Source: Streptomyces sp. TBY4 (GTDB taxonomy: Bacteria > Actinomycetota > Actinomycetes > Streptomycetales > Streptomycetaceae). From it: a DNA stretch of 64,000 bases. The position numbers and the translations under genes are program-made. The notes beneath the pieces are model-generated. The model was not told where the DNA came from. It ran no database searches and worked only from the letters and a program-made list of their open reading frames with translations. This document shows positions 40,560 to 49,432 of the stretch, piece by piece; position 1 is the stretch's first letter; the number at the start of each line of letters is the position of its first letter. The stretch covers positions 186,001-250,000 of the forward strand of contig NZ_JANAVF010000004.1 of NCBI RefSeq assembly GCF_024213195.1, written 5' to 3'.

Positions 40560-41291
40560 GTGGGACACACACCGGAGCGGATCCCGGTACTCGCCCTGTG
40601 GAGCGCGCCGCGCTGCCGGTCCACCGCGTTCGCGCGGATGATGGCAGAGCGCGGCGACCGCGTCGTTGTGCACGAACCGCTCTCCCGGGTGGTCGACTTC
40701 GGAGAGGTGGAGGTCGCCGACCGGATCGCGCACAGCGAGCAGGACGTGCTCGCGGCGCTGCGTGCGATCGCTGCGGACAAGCCGGTGTTCTTCAAGGACA
40801 CGACGGACTTCCACTACCCGGCGCTCCTGGCCGACGAGGAGTTCCTCTCGGCCGCGACCCACACGTTCATCATCCGCGATCCGGCCGAGGCCATCGCCTC
40901 GCACCACAAGCTCAACCCGGACCTCGGCTGTGACGAGGTCGGCTTCGCCTGGCTGTACGAGATCTTCGCCGCGGTGCAGGCTGCCACCGGGACCACGCCG
41001 GTCGTGATCGACTCCGACGATCTGCTCGACCGCCCGGTCGAGACCGTGCGCGCGTACTGCGAGGCGGTGGGGATCCCCTTCGTCCCGGAGGCGCTGACCT
41101 GGGAGCCGGGCATGCGCTCGGAGTGGCAGTCGACCAGCAAGTGGCACCAGTCGACCAGCCGGACCGCCGGCTTCGCGCGCCGTTCGGACGGGTCGGCCGA
41201 GATCGTCGAGGCGAACCCGGTGCTGAGGGCCTACCGCGACCACCACATGCCGTACTACGAGAAGCTGCGTGCTGCCGCGCTGCGACCGTGA
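40560..41291 (+). CDS. Sulfotransferase (PAPS-dependent)
   Basis: A 243-residue protein with the 5'-phosphosulfate loop ALWSAPRCRSTAF (about residues 11-23) and the 3'-phosphate region HTFIIRDPAEAIAS (about 101-114). It transfers sulfate from PAPS. The cluster has its own PAPS-making genes, so it is probably pathway-specific. By analogy with azinomycin-type pathways the target is a hydroxyl of the carrier-bound amino acid, sulfated as a leaving group. It is the first gene of the rightward operon to the carrier gene. GTG 40560 has a G-rich site. Confidence 0.87.
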   Translation: MGHTPERIPVLALWSAPRCRSTAFARMMAERGDRVVVHEPLSRVVDFGEVEVADRIAHSEQDVLAALRAIAADKPVFFKDTTDFHYPALLADEEFLSAATHTFIIRDPAEAIASHHKLNPDLGCDEVGFAWLYEIFAAVQAATGTTPVVIDSDDLLDRPVETVRAYCEAVGIPFVPEALTWEPGMRSEWQSTSKWHQSTSRTAGFARRSDGSAEIVEANPVLRAYRDHHMPYYEKLRAAALRP

Positions 41292-41446
41292 GCCTGCAGG
41301 CAGGGACGGCCGGGCCGACGGTCCGGCGAGTACGCAGAGCGGCGTTTCGAGAATTCAAAGCGTTCAGGGCGTGGGCGAAAAGAAGGACTGACCGTCCGGT
41401 CCTCGGCAGCCCCGGGCTGTTGAGACTTGAGGAGGTCTGTAATGAG

Positions 41447-42043
41447 GTGGGTCACTTGACGGAAAACTCGGTACTCCCCGCCAGAAGTGGACTGTGCGAC
41501 ACGGTCGATATCTCCGGCCATCGCAACAACACGGCCATTTCGGCGGCGACGGAGACCAAGGCGGGCGCATTCAATGTGTGGAGGAACTCCTTTGCCGCCG
41601 AATACCTGCCCGCGGGCGGAAGCCTCGTCCACGTGGACGGTGTTCCCTTTGAGTTCCCCCCGGTCTGTGAGGGGCCGGACAACATCCGCTGCGCCGGGCA
41701 GTTCATCCGTGTCCCCGAGGGCCACTACGACTGGATCCACGTGCTGGCGGCGTCCGAACGCCGCACCGAGGACACCGTCGAGCTGAACTTCGCCGACGGC
41801 TCGGTCGACGCGGAAGCCCTCCGGGTCTCCGACTTCTGGGCGGCACCGGCGTGGTTCGGCGAGGTCAAGGCCTTCGAGAGCCTCGTCATGCACTACCCGC
41901 ACCACGTGCAGCGCGGCATCCCCGCGGTCATGTGGGCGCAGCGGATCCCCGTCACCCGGCGCGCCGGCCTCACCGGCATCCTGCTGCCCCGCAACGTTGC
42001 GGTGCACGTCTTCGCCCTCACCCTGCAGCGGACGGAGTCCTGA
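41447..42043 (+). CDS. Small beta-sandwich protein, candidate AziU2-like partner
   Basis: About 198 residues (GTG 41447, or TTG 41456 with GAGG 8 nt upstream). The sequence resembles a carbohydrate-binding-module-like beta sandwich: LVHVDGVPFEFPP, NIRCAGQFIRVPEGHYDWIHVLAAS, TVELNFADGS, LRVSDFW. No catalytic motif of a known enzyme family was seen. It lies 1 bp before the BtrH_N-like gene and after the sulfotransferase gene. Context suggests the pair forms the aziridine-closing enzyme of this pathway, as AziU2/AziU3 do in azinomycin; this identity is not verified by alignment. Confidence 0.6.
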   Translation: MGHLTENSVLPARSGLCDTVDISGHRNNTAISAATETKAGAFNVWRNSFAAEYLPAGGSLVHVDGVPFEFPPVCEGPDNIRCAGQFIRVPEGHYDWIHVLAASERRTEDTVELNFADGSVDAEALRVSDFWAAPAWFGEVKAFESLVMHYPHHVQRGIPAVMWAQRIPVTRRAGLTGILLPRNVAVHVFALTLQRTES

Positions 42044-42044
42044 C

Positions 42045-43082
42045 ATGACCGTCGAGACGACGGCACGTACGTACACGGTCACCGGTCCCGAACCCCAGCT
42101 CTGGTACCGCGACCTCATCAGCTGCCTGCAGTCCACCTTCGGTGCGGTGCTGGCCCGCGAGGGCGCCGACCCGCTGGCCGTGCTCGGCGCGGGCTGGCAG
42201 TTCCTGCACCTGCCGGGCGACGTCAGGTCCGAAGAGTTCTACTACCCGTGCGCCGACGGGGAGCTGGGCCGCGCCCTTGCCCCGCATCACGATCTGAGCG
42301 CCCGCTGGTGGAAGCCCGCGGACGAGGGCGACGTCTGGCGCGAGGTGCGCGAGCACCTGGCCGAGGACCGGCTCGTCATCGCCGCCGTGGACAATTTCCA
42401 CCTGCCGTTCAGGCCCGCTTACGGGGACGTGCACGCCGCGCACCTCGTGGTGATCTACGGTCTGGACGAGACGCGCGGCGTGGTCCACGTCTCGGACGCG
42501 ATGCCGCCCGCCTTCCGTGGCGCCGTCCCCATCAAGGAGTTCCTGCGCAGCTGGGGCTCGGCCAACCCCACCGACGTGCAGGATGCCTTCTTCAGCGACT
42601 CGAAGATCGGCCGGCGCTGCCTCGACATCCGTCTCGGCACGCAACCGGCGCCCCTGACGCCGGAGTTGCTGGGCGAGTACCTGCGCACCAACATCGAGGG
42701 CTTCACCACGGCGACCTCCGCCCGTACCGGCCTCGCCGGGTACGACGCGTTCGCCGCGGAACTGACGGAGCGGTGCCGGGCCGGGGACGCGGGCGCACTG
42801 CGCGAGCTGTACCCGTTCGGCTGGGCCATGCAGGCGCAGGCCTCGCTCCACGGCGAACTGCTGCGCCGCTGCGGCCGCGACTGGGACGACCCGGTGCTCG
42901 CCGGGGCGGGCCGCGCGGTCGAGTCCGTGGCCCACGCGTGGACCGGACTGCGGTTCACCGGCGCGCACGGCCTCGACGCACCGCACGAGGCAGCGTCCGA
43001 CATCTCGCACCACGCCACGCTGCTGCGCGGCGCCTACGCACGCGCGATCGACGCCGTTGGCGCGGCGGCGGCGCGGCTGTGA
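42045..43082 (+). CDS. BtrH_N-like protein, candidate aziridine-forming subunit
   Basis: A 345-residue protein. The N-terminal half has a pattern like the BtrH N-terminal (papain-like) domain: an early Cys (ISCLQSTFGAVL, about residue 27), then DNFHLPF, GDVHAAHLVVIYGLDE (His near residue 132) and VVHVSDAMPP. The C-terminal half is helical. In butirosin synthesis BtrH is an acyltransferase. Here the setting (after a sulfotransferase and before the carrier-pathway genes) fits better with ring closure by sulfate elimination, as proposed for AziU3. The fold call is moderate; the function is inferred. Confidence 0.6.
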   Translation: MTVETTARTYTVTGPEPQLWYRDLISCLQSTFGAVLAREGADPLAVLGAGWQFLHLPGDVRSEEFYYPCADGELGRALAPHHDLSARWWKPADEGDVWREVREHLAEDRLVIAAVDNFHLPFRPAYGDVHAAHLVVIYGLDETRGVVHVSDAMPPAFRGAVPIKEFLRSWGSANPTDVQDAFFSDSKIGRRCLDIRLGTQPAPLTPELLGEYLRTNIEGFTTATSARTGLAGYDAFAAELTERCRAGDAGALRELYPFGWAMQAQASLHGELLRRCGRDWDDPVLAGAGRAVESVAHAWTGLRFTGAHGLDAPHEAASDISHHATLLRGAYARAIDAVGAAAARL

Positions 43083-43125
43083 CCCCACCTGGACCGACCT
43101 CCGCGACTGAGCGGAATGGAGAGTG

Positions 43126-44421
43126 ATGAGCAAGCTGGCAGCGTTCGGCGGTACGGCGTCCGTGCCGAAGGACCGGCGCCATGTGCAGTGGCCGCTGATC
43201 GAGGACGAGGACCGCAAGGCCGTCCTCGACGCACTCGACGGCCCCCGCCTGGTGTCGGACACCGACGGCGTGAACGCGGTGTCCCAACTCGAGGAGTACT
43301 GGGCCCGCCGCTTCGGCCACGAGACGTGCGTCGCGGTGTCCAACGGCACCGCGGCCCTGGCCCTCGCCCTGGCCGCGCTCGGCATCGGCCCCGGTGACGA
43401 GGTGATCGTGCCCGCGTTCAGCTTCATCGCCACCGGGCTCGCCCCCGTGCACCAGATGGCCGTTCCGGTCTTCGCCGACATCGACCCGGTCACCTTCAAC
43501 ATCGACCCGGACGACGTCGAGCGCCGGATCACTCCCCGGACCAGGGCGATCATCCCCGTGCACCTGCACGGCGCGCCCGCCGACATGGACCGCCTCACCG
43601 CGATCGCCCGCAAGCACAACCTTGCGATCGTCGAGGACGCCGCGCAGGCTCCCGGCGCGACGCACCGCGGACGGCCGGTCGGCTCGATCGGTGACGCGGG
43701 CGCCTTCAGCCTCCAGGTCAGCAAGAACATACCGACCTGCGGCGAGGGCGGCCTCCTGGTCACCCAGGACGCCGATCTGGCCGCGAAGATGCGCCGCGGA
43801 CGGCAGTTCGGCGAGGACATCGTGGCCGGCCGGGACCGCGACTACATCTCGTACGGCCTGGGCTGGAACTACAAGATGAACGCCCTCCAGGCCGCGTTCA
43901 CCATCGCGCAGCTCGACCGGTTCGACGACTACGAGCGGGCCCGGCAGGAGAACGTCACCGGCTTCCTCGCGCGCCTGGCCGAGCTGCCGGGCCTGACGGT
44001 GCCGACCGCACTGCCGGACACCACCCACGCCTGGCACATCCTGCGCTTCCGCTTCGACCCCGCCGCCTTCGGCCTCGACGGCGTACGGCCCCAGGCGCTG
44101 CGCTCGGCGCTGCGACGGCTGCTGCGCGCCGAGGGCGTGCCGCTGTCGCAGTACCAGCTGATGCCGCTGCCCGACCAGAAGGTCTTCGTGGACCGCGTCG
44201 GCTTCGGCTCCGGCTACCCGTGGTCCGTGACCGGCGCGCCCGGCACGACCGCAGGCGAGGACTACCAGGTGACCCGTGAGGTCATCGCCGACTCGCTCAC
44301 CATCCAGAAGCGCCACCTGCACCCGGGCGCCGGCGAACTGCTCGGCCTGTACGCGGACGCCTTCGAAAAGGTGTGGGCGAACCGGGACATGGTCGCCACG
44401 CTCGCCAAGGCGGCCTCATGA
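43126..44421 (+). CDS. DegT/DnrJ/EryC1-type PLP aminotransferase
   Basis: A 431-residue aminotransferase. [10 protein letters not shown] near residue 74, [13 protein letters not shown] near 175 and the PLP lysine in [15 protein letters not shown] (about residue 203). Members often aminate keto groups on sugars or aminohydroxybenzoate precursors. Next to the transketolase it should aminate the ketone formed by C2 transfer onto the carrier-bound semialdehyde. ATG 43126 was preferred to GTG 43123 for ribosome-site spacing. The next gene overlaps by 4 bp. Confidence 0.9.
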   Translation: MSKLAAFGGTASVPKDRRHVQWPLIEDEDRKAVLDALDGPRLVSDTDGVNAVSQLEEYWARRFGHETCVAVSNGTAALALALAALGIGPGDEVIVPAFSFIATGLAPVHQMAVPVFADIDPVTFNIDPDDVERRITPRTRAIIPVHLHGAPADMDRLTAIARKHNLAIVEDAAQAPGATHRGRPVGSIGDAGAFSLQVSKNIPTCGEGGLLVTQDADLAAKMRRGRQFGEDIVAGRDRDYISYGLGWNYKMNALQAAFTIAQLDRFDDYERARQENVTGFLARLAELPGLTVPTALPDTTHAWHILRFRFDPAAFGLDGVRPQALRSALRRLLRAEGVPLSQYQLMPLPDQKVFVDRVGFGSGYPWSVTGAPGTTAGEDYQVTREVIADSLTIQKRHLHPGAGELLGLYADAFEKVWANRDMVATLAKAAS

Positions 44422-45260
44422 CCGTCGCCCAGGTCCTGGAGCGGGACACCCTGCAGGCCGTCGCCGCACGCATCCGCGCCCATGTCGTCGACATGTGCGC
44501 GGGGCCCGAGGGCGGCCACCTCGGCGGCGCGTTCTCCAGCGCCGACATCCTCGCCGCGCTGTACTCCTCGGTGCTGAAGGTGGACCCGCAGCGGCCGGAC
44601 GACCCGGATCGCGACCGCTTCCTCCTCAGCAAGGGCCACGCCGCCATCGGCCTCTACGCGACGCTTGCCGAACACGGCTTCTTCCCGGTCGAGGAACTCG
44701 CCGGATACGGACGCCCGGGCAGCAGGCTGATGGGCCACCCGGTCCGCGCGGTGCCCGGTGTGGAGCTGCCGACCGGTTCGCTCGGTCACGGACTCGCACT
44801 GGGCTGCGGGTTCGCGCTGGCCGCCCGGTACGCGGGCCGCGACTCGCGCACCTTCGTCCTGCTCGGCGACGGCGAGCTCCAGGAGGGCTCGGTGTGGGAG
44901 GCGGCCATCGCGGCCGCGTCGCTGCGCCTCGACCGGCTGGTGGCGGTGGTGGACCGCAACGGACTCCAGCTGACCGGTGCCACGGACGGGATCGCGCCGA
45001 TGGAACCGCTGGCCGACCGCTGGCGCAGTTTCGGCTGGGCGGTCCGCGACGTGGACGGCCATGACCCGGACGAACTGGCGGAGCACCTCAATGCCGCACC
45101 GTGGGAGCCGGGCAAACCGAGCGTGCTGATCGCCCGCACGGTCAAGGGCCAGGGCCTTCCGTTCCTCGCCGGCCGCAGCGCCAGTCACTACGTGACCCTG
45201 TCGCCGCGCAATCACGCGCGGGCGGCCCGTGCACTGCAAGCCATGGAGGCCACCGGATGA
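44418..45260 (+). CDS. Transketolase, N-terminal (TPP-binding) subunit
   Basis: A 280-residue subunit with the TPP motif GDGELQEGS followed by a metal-binding Asn (DRNG, about 28 residues later), plus [13 protein letters not shown] and [11 protein letters not shown]. Together with the next gene it makes one full transketolase. ATG 44418 overlaps the aminotransferase stop (ATGA). A separate, cluster-borne split transketolase fits a C2-unit transfer to an aldehyde on the carrier. Confidence 0.93.
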   Translation: MTVAQVLERDTLQAVAARIRAHVVDMCAGPEGGHLGGAFSSADILAALYSSVLKVDPQRPDDPDRDRFLLSKGHAAIGLYATLAEHGFFPVEELAGYGRPGSRLMGHPVRAVPGVELPTGSLGHGLALGCGFALAARYAGRDSRTFVLLGDGELQEGSVWEAAIAAASLRLDRLVAVVDRNGLQLTGATDGIAPMEPLADRWRSFGWAVRDVDGHDPDELAEHLNAAPWEPGKPSVLIARTVKGQGLPFLAGRSASHYVTLSPRNHARAARALQAMEATG

Positions 45261-46225
45261 GCCGCGCGACCCGAGAGGCGTACCGGGACAGCCTGCTTCC
45301 CCTGCTCCAGCGGCATCCCGAACTGATCTGCCTGGACTCCGACACCGGTCTCTTCAACGCCGAGTACGCCGCGACGGCCGGTGACCAGTACCTCAACCTC
45401 GGCATCGCCGAGCACAACCTGATGGGCATCGCGGCAGGGATGGCCGCGTGCGGGCGGATTCCGTTCGTCAACACGATGGCGGCCTTCGCCACGTCCCGGG
45501 CGCTGGAAGCGATCAAGATCGACATCGCCTACAACAAACTGCCCGTCCGCATCATGGGCACCCACGGCGGTCTCGCCGCGGGCCACCTCGGTCCGACCCA
45601 CCAGGCCCTGGAGGACCTCGCCGTGATGCGGGTCCTGCCCAACATGACCGTGGTGGTGCCCGCCGACGCCGCCGCCACGGAGGCGTTCGTCGAGCAGAGC
45701 CTGAACCTGGCCGGACCGCTCTACGTCCGGCTCGGCCGCAAGCCGACCCCGGCCCTGCCCGAGGCCCCGCCTCCGGTCATCGGAAAGGCGCAGACGCTGC
45801 GGGAGGGCGGCGACGTGGTGCTCGTCGCCTGCGGCCCGTACCCGGTGCTCGCCTGCATCGAGGCGGCGGAGGTCCTCGCCGGACACGGCATCGAGGCCAC
45901 CGTGCTGAACATGCACACCCTGCGCCCGTTCGACACGCAGACGCTGGTGGCCGCGGCGCGGCCCGCCTCGCTCGTGGTGACGCTGGAAGAGCACTGGCGC
46001 AGCGGCGGCCTCGGCGGCGCCGTCGCCGAGACGCTGGCGGAGGAGGCGCCCACACGGGTGCTGAGGCTCGGGATGCCGGACCAGTTCGTCGACGAGGTGG
46101 GCAACCAGGAACACCTCGTCGCACATTACGACCTCACCTCGGAGCGGGTCGTGAGGGCGGTCCGTACCGCCCTCGACACGGAGGCCCGCTCCGGTAGGAC
46201 CGATCGGAAGGAATACATCGCATGA
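45257..46225 (+). CDS. Transketolase, C-terminal (pyrimidine-binding) subunit
   Basis: A 322-residue subunit: LNLGIAEHNLMGIAAGMA contains the catalytic Glu of the TPP pyrimidine site, followed by the C-terminal domain (VVLVACGPYPVLACIEAAEVL). It overlaps the N-terminal subunit gene and the carrier gene by 4 bp each, so the three are translated together. Confidence 0.93.
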   Translation: MSRATREAYRDSLLPLLQRHPELICLDSDTGLFNAEYAATAGDQYLNLGIAEHNLMGIAAGMAACGRIPFVNTMAAFATSRALEAIKIDIAYNKLPVRIMGTHGGLAAGHLGPTHQALEDLAVMRVLPNMTVVVPADAAATEAFVEQSLNLAGPLYVRLGRKPTPALPEAPPPVIGKAQTLREGGDVVLVACGPYPVLACIEAAEVLAGHGIEATVLNMHTLRPFDTQTLVAAARPASLVVTLEEHWRSGGLGGAVAETLAEEAPTRVLRLGMPDQFVDEVGNQEHLVAHYDLTSERVVRAVRTALDTEARSGRTDRKEYIA

Positions 46226-46407
46226 CCATGACCATGACCACTGAGCACGCCTGTCCCGAATGCGAGGAGCAGGTACAGATCGGGGAGTCGGTGCGGCTCA
46301 ACGAGATCCTCGAGTGCGTGGGCTGCCGCAGCGAGCTGGAGATCGTGGCGCTGAACCCCACGGTGCTCGCCCTTGCCCCCGAGGTCGAAGAGGACTGGGG
46401 CGAGTAG
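46222..46407 (+). CDS. LysW-like amino-group carrier protein (AmCP)
   Basis: A 61-residue acidic protein with zinc-ribbon pairs CPEC and CVGC and the C-terminus EDWGE, the invariant LysW ending whose final Glu side chain accepts the amino acid. This protein shields the alpha-amino group and gives electrostatic handling to the pathway enzymes. It overlaps the transketolase gene by 4 bp. Three in-frame ATG codons (46222, 46228, 46234) occur at the start; 46222 has GAAGGA upstream. It identifies the pathway and is the most diagnostic gene of the cluster. Confidence 0.95.
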   Translation: MTMTMTTEHACPECEEQVQIGESVRLNEILECVGCRSELEIVALNPTVLALAPEVEEDWGE

Positions 46408-46478
46408 GCCCGAGGCGACCCGCCGGCATGCAAGTCGAACGGCGGCGCGGTCGGCACTCCGGAACGCGACGACTCCCA

Positions 46479-46534
46479 CGGACCCGGTCCGCCGGCGGCA
46501 GGCTCTCAGAGCCCGCGCCTGCGGACCGGGTCCG
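46479..46534 (+). promoter_or_regulatory. Large hairpin between the carrier and glutamine-synthetase-like genes
   Basis: A perfect 13-bp inverted repeat (46479-46491 with 46522-46534) encloses 30 nt that can pair over a further 5 bp. No T tract follows. It sits midway in the 210-bp gap and could attenuate or stabilise the operon transcript, or act as a weak terminator. Confidence 0.65.
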
Positions 46535-46617
46535 CTTCCGCGGAGCCCCGAACACGAACCCCCAAGCCGCTCTTGGGCCACATCTCAAGCACACCCTGAC
46601 CGAAGGAGGCGCCATCC

Positions 46618-48015
46618 GTGGCTGACCGAACACCCCCGCTCGAGGTCGAGGAGTTGCGCCGCCTCGTGGACAGCGGCGAGATCCACACGGTCATCCTCGC
46701 CTTCCCCGACATGCAGGGCCGTCTGCAGGGCAAGCGGTTCGCCGCACCGTTCTTCCTCGGCGAGGTGCTGAAGCACGGCACCGAGGGCTGCAACTACCTG
46801 CTCGCGGTGGACGCCGACATGAACACCGTCGACGGCTACGCCATGTCCTCCTGGGAGCGCGGATACGGCGATTTCGCGATGCGTCCCGACACCGCCACGC
46901 TGCGCCGCGTCCCCTGGCAGCCCGGCACCGCGCTGCTCGTCGCCGACCTCGCCTGGAACGACGGCTCACCGGTCGTCGAGGCGCCGCGCCAGATCCTGCG
47001 CCGTCAGATCGAGCGCCTCGCCCAGGCCGGACTGGCGAAGGAGGGGCAGAGGTGGACCGCGCAGGTGGGCACGGAGCTGGAGTTCATCGTCTTCCGCGAC
47101 ACCTACGAGGACGCCTGGAAGCGCGCCTACCGCGACCTCACCCCGTCCAACCAGTACAACAGCGACTACTCGATCCTCGGCACCGGCCGCGTCGAGCCCC
47201 TCCTCGCCCGCATCCGCAACGAGATGGCGGGCGCCGGGCTCACGGTCGAGTCCGCCAAGGGAGAGTGCAACCTCGGCCAGCACGAGATCGTCTTCCGCTA
47301 CGACGAGGCGCTCACCACCTGCGACCAGCACGCCATCTACAAGACCGGCGCCAAGGAGATCGCCTCCCAGGAGGGCATGGCGCTCACCTTCATGGCCAAG
47401 TTCAACGAGCGTGAGGGCAACTCCTGCCACATCCACCTCTCCCTGACGGACGAGGAGGGGCGCCCGGTGATGGCCGGGGACGGTCCTGGCGGGATGTCCC
47501 CGGTGATGGAGCACTTCCTCGCCGGGCAGCTGGCCGCCCTGCGCGATTTCACGCTCCTCTACGCGCCCAACATCAACTCCTACAAGCGGTTCCGGCCCGG
47601 CTCCTTCGCCCCCACGGCCGTCGCCTGGGGCTTCGACAACCGCACGTGCGCGCTGCGCGTCGTCGGCCGCGGCCCGTCGCTGCGCCTGGAGAACCGGGTG
47701 CCCGGCGGGGACGTCAACCCCCACCTCGCCGTGGCCGGCCTCATCGCCGCAGGCCTGTACGGCATCGAGAACGAGCTGACCCTGCCGGCACCCTGCGAGG
47801 GCAACGCCTACGCCGCCGCCGACGGCGGTCGCGTCCCGAGCGTCCCCACGACGCTGGCCGAAGCCGCTGTTCTCTGGGAACGCAGCGAGATCGCCCGCGC
47901 GGCCTTCGGGGACGAAGTCGTCGAGCACTACGTGAACATGGCGCGCGTCGAACTGGACGCGTTCGACGGCGCGGTCACCGACTGGGAGCGGTTCCGTTCC
48001 TTCGAACGCATGTGA
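46618..48015 (+). CDS. Glutamine-synthetase-like ligase (gamma-glutamyl-amine synthetase type)
   Basis: A 465-residue GS-fold protein, full length. ELEFIVFRDTYEDAW, GQHEIVFRYDEAL (metal and Glu ligands), NSCHIHLSL, NSYKRFRPGSFAP, FDNRTCALRV and RLENRVPGGDVNPHLA. The NRTxxLR and NRVPGGDxNPH blocks are those of GlnA3/PuuA-like enzymes, which join the Glu gamma-carboxyl to an amine other than ammonia. With the PuuD-like gene at 57 kb it could install a removable gamma-glutamyl group. GTG 46618 has a perfect GGAGG at 8 nt. A strong terminator follows. Confidence 0.88.
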   Translation: MADRTPPLEVEELRRLVDSGEIHTVILAFPDMQGRLQGKRFAAPFFLGEVLKHGTEGCNYLLAVDADMNTVDGYAMSSWERGYGDFAMRPDTATLRRVPWQPGTALLVADLAWNDGSPVVEAPRQILRRQIERLAQAGLAKEGQRWTAQVGTELEFIVFRDTYEDAWKRAYRDLTPSNQYNSDYSILGTGRVEPLLARIRNEMAGAGLTVESAKGECNLGQHEIVFRYDEALTTCDQHAIYKTGAKEIASQEGMALTFMAKFNEREGNSCHIHLSLTDEEGRPVMAGDGPGGMSPVMEHFLAGQLAALRDFTLLYAPNINSYKRFRPGSFAPTAVAWGFDNRTCALRVVGRGPSLRLENRVPGGDVNPHLAVAGLIAAGLYGIENELTLPAPCEGNAYAAADGGRVPSVPTTLAEAAVLWERSEIARAAFGDEVVEHYVNMARVELDAFDGAVTDWERFRSFERM

Positions 48016-48039
48016 GAACGCGTTGCACGCGCACGCACG

Positions 48040-48075
48040 TGGGGGGAACGCCGTCGAATGACGGCGTTCCCCCCA
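48040..48075 (+). terminator. Terminator after the glutamine-synthetase-like gene
   Basis: A perfect 16-bp stem (48040-48055 with 48060-48075) has a 4-nt loop and is followed by TTTTCGTT. Confidence 0.93.
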
Positions 48076-48094
48076 TTTTCGTTCCCGGACATGA

Positions 48095-48123
48095 CTGTGG
48101 CCACGGCGAAGCCGTGGCCACAG
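48095..48123 (-). terminator. Terminator of the leftward sulfate-activation operon
   Basis: A perfect 13-bp stem (48095-48107 with 48111-48123) with a 3-nt loop lies 5 bp beyond the cysN stop codon, back to back with the rightward terminator. Confidence 0.82.
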
Positions 48124-48128
48124 GGTGT

Positions 48129-49430
48129 TCAGGCGCCGATCATCCCGGCGGCGAGCGTCGACCCGTCCTGCGGGTCGATGAGCAGGAACGAGCCGGTCCG
48201 CCGGTTCTCCAGGTAGTCGTCCACGGCGAGCGGTTCGGCGGTACGGATCCGCACGCCGCCGATGTCGTTGACGGACAGGACGTCGTCGCAGGGCAGCCGG
48301 CTGCCGTCGGTGACGTCCAGGCGGTAGTCGATCTGCTCCACGATCGCGGGGACCGTCCTCGTGGTGTGCTTGAGCAGCACACGCTGTCGCGGGCCCAGCG
48401 GGCGGTCGTGCAAGTTGCAGACCTTGGCGCTGATCTGGCGAACCGTCTGCGGAGCGGGGCCCGCGGTCAGCATGTCGCCGCGGGAGATGTCGACGTCGTC
48501 GGCGAGCCGGACCGCCACCGACTGGAGTGCCCTCACGGTGTCGGTCTCGCGGCCGAGCACGGTGAGCCCGGCGACCGTGGAGGTCACCCCGGACGGCTGC
48601 ACGACCACCGGGTCGCCGACCTCGAGCACGCCGGAGGCGACCTGCCCGGTCAGCCAGCGCTCCACCGACTGCCGGTCGCCCGAGGGGTTGCGGACCACGT
48701 ACTGGACCGGGAGCCGCACGGGCATGCCGGCCGGTTCGGTGCCGAGCGGCACGTTCTCCAGGTGGGACAGCAGCGTGTCGCCGCCGTACCAGTCCATGTG
48801 CGCCGACGGCTCCACCACGTTGTCACCGGTCAGCGCCGACATCGGGATGGAGGTGACGTCGGCGATGCCCAGCTTGCGGGCCCGCTCGGCGAACTCCTGC
48901 GCGATCTCGGCGAAGACGGACTCCTGGTAGCCGACGGCGTCCATCTTGTTGACCGCCAGGACGATCTGCGGGACCCGGAGCAGGGCCGCGATCGCGCAGT
49001 GCTTCATCGTCTGGGCGACCACGCCGTGGCGCGCGTCCACGAGGATCACCGCCAGGTCCGCGGTGGACGCCCCGGTCACCATGTTGCGCGTGAACTGCAC
49101 GTGGCCCGGTGTGTCCGCGAGGATGAACCGCCTCTTGGGCGTCGCGAAGTAGCGGTAGGCCACGTCGATGGTGATGCCCTGCTCCCGTTCCGCCCGCAGG
49201 CCGTCGGTGAGCAGCGCCAGGTCGGGCCCGTCCTGGCCCCGCCTGCGTGAAGCCTCCTCGATGGCCGCCGCCTGGTCGGCGAGGACGGACTTGGTGTCGT
49301 ACAGCAGTCGTCCGACCAAGGTGGACTTGCCGTCGTCGACCGAGCCACAGGTGGCCAGCCGCAGCAGGCCACCCTGGAACCGGTCGGACGCACCGCTCTG
49401 AACTGCCTTTTCAGTGACGCCCGTTGACAT
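48129..49430 (-). CDS. cysN: Sulfate adenylyltransferase subunit 1 (GTPase)
   Basis: A 433-residue EF-Tu-like GTPase: P-loop CGSVDDGKST (about residue 28), DTPGH near 107 and NKMD near 161. It drives APS formation together with CysD. It is not fused to APS kinase. ATG 49430 is 2 bp from the cysD stop. Located inside the cluster operon rather than in a primary sulfate assimilation locus, so it likely supplies PAPS to the cluster sulfotransferase. Confidence 0.94.
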   Translation of the reverse strand: MSTGVTEKAVQSGASDRFQGGLLRLATCGSVDDGKSTLVGRLLYDTKSVLADQAAAIEEASRRRGQDGPDLALLTDGLRAEREQGITIDVAYRYFATPKRRFILADTPGHVQFTRNMVTGASTADLAVILVDARHGVVAQTMKHCAIAALLRVPQIVLAVNKMDAVGYQESVFAEIAQEFAERARKLGIADVTSIPMSALTGDNVVEPSAHMDWYGGDTLLSHLENVPLGTEPAGMPVRLPVQYVVRNPSGDRQSVERWLTGQVASGVLEVGDPVVVQPSGVTSTVAGLTVLGRETDTVRALQSVAVRLADDVDISRGDMLTAGPAPQTVRQISAKVCNLHDRPLGPRQRVLLKHTTRTVPAIVEQIDYRLDVTDGSRLPCDDVLSVNDIGGVRIRTAEPLAVDDYLENRRTGSFLLIDPQDGSTLAAGMIGA

Positions 49431-49432
49431 GT

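Noticed and set aside
46222..46407. The 61-residue zinc-ribbon frame as a fragment or rubredoxin-like protein.
   Set aside because: It has two CxxC pairs, the exact EDWGE end of LysW and overlaps the transketolase gene by 4 bp, so it is a complete carrier protein.
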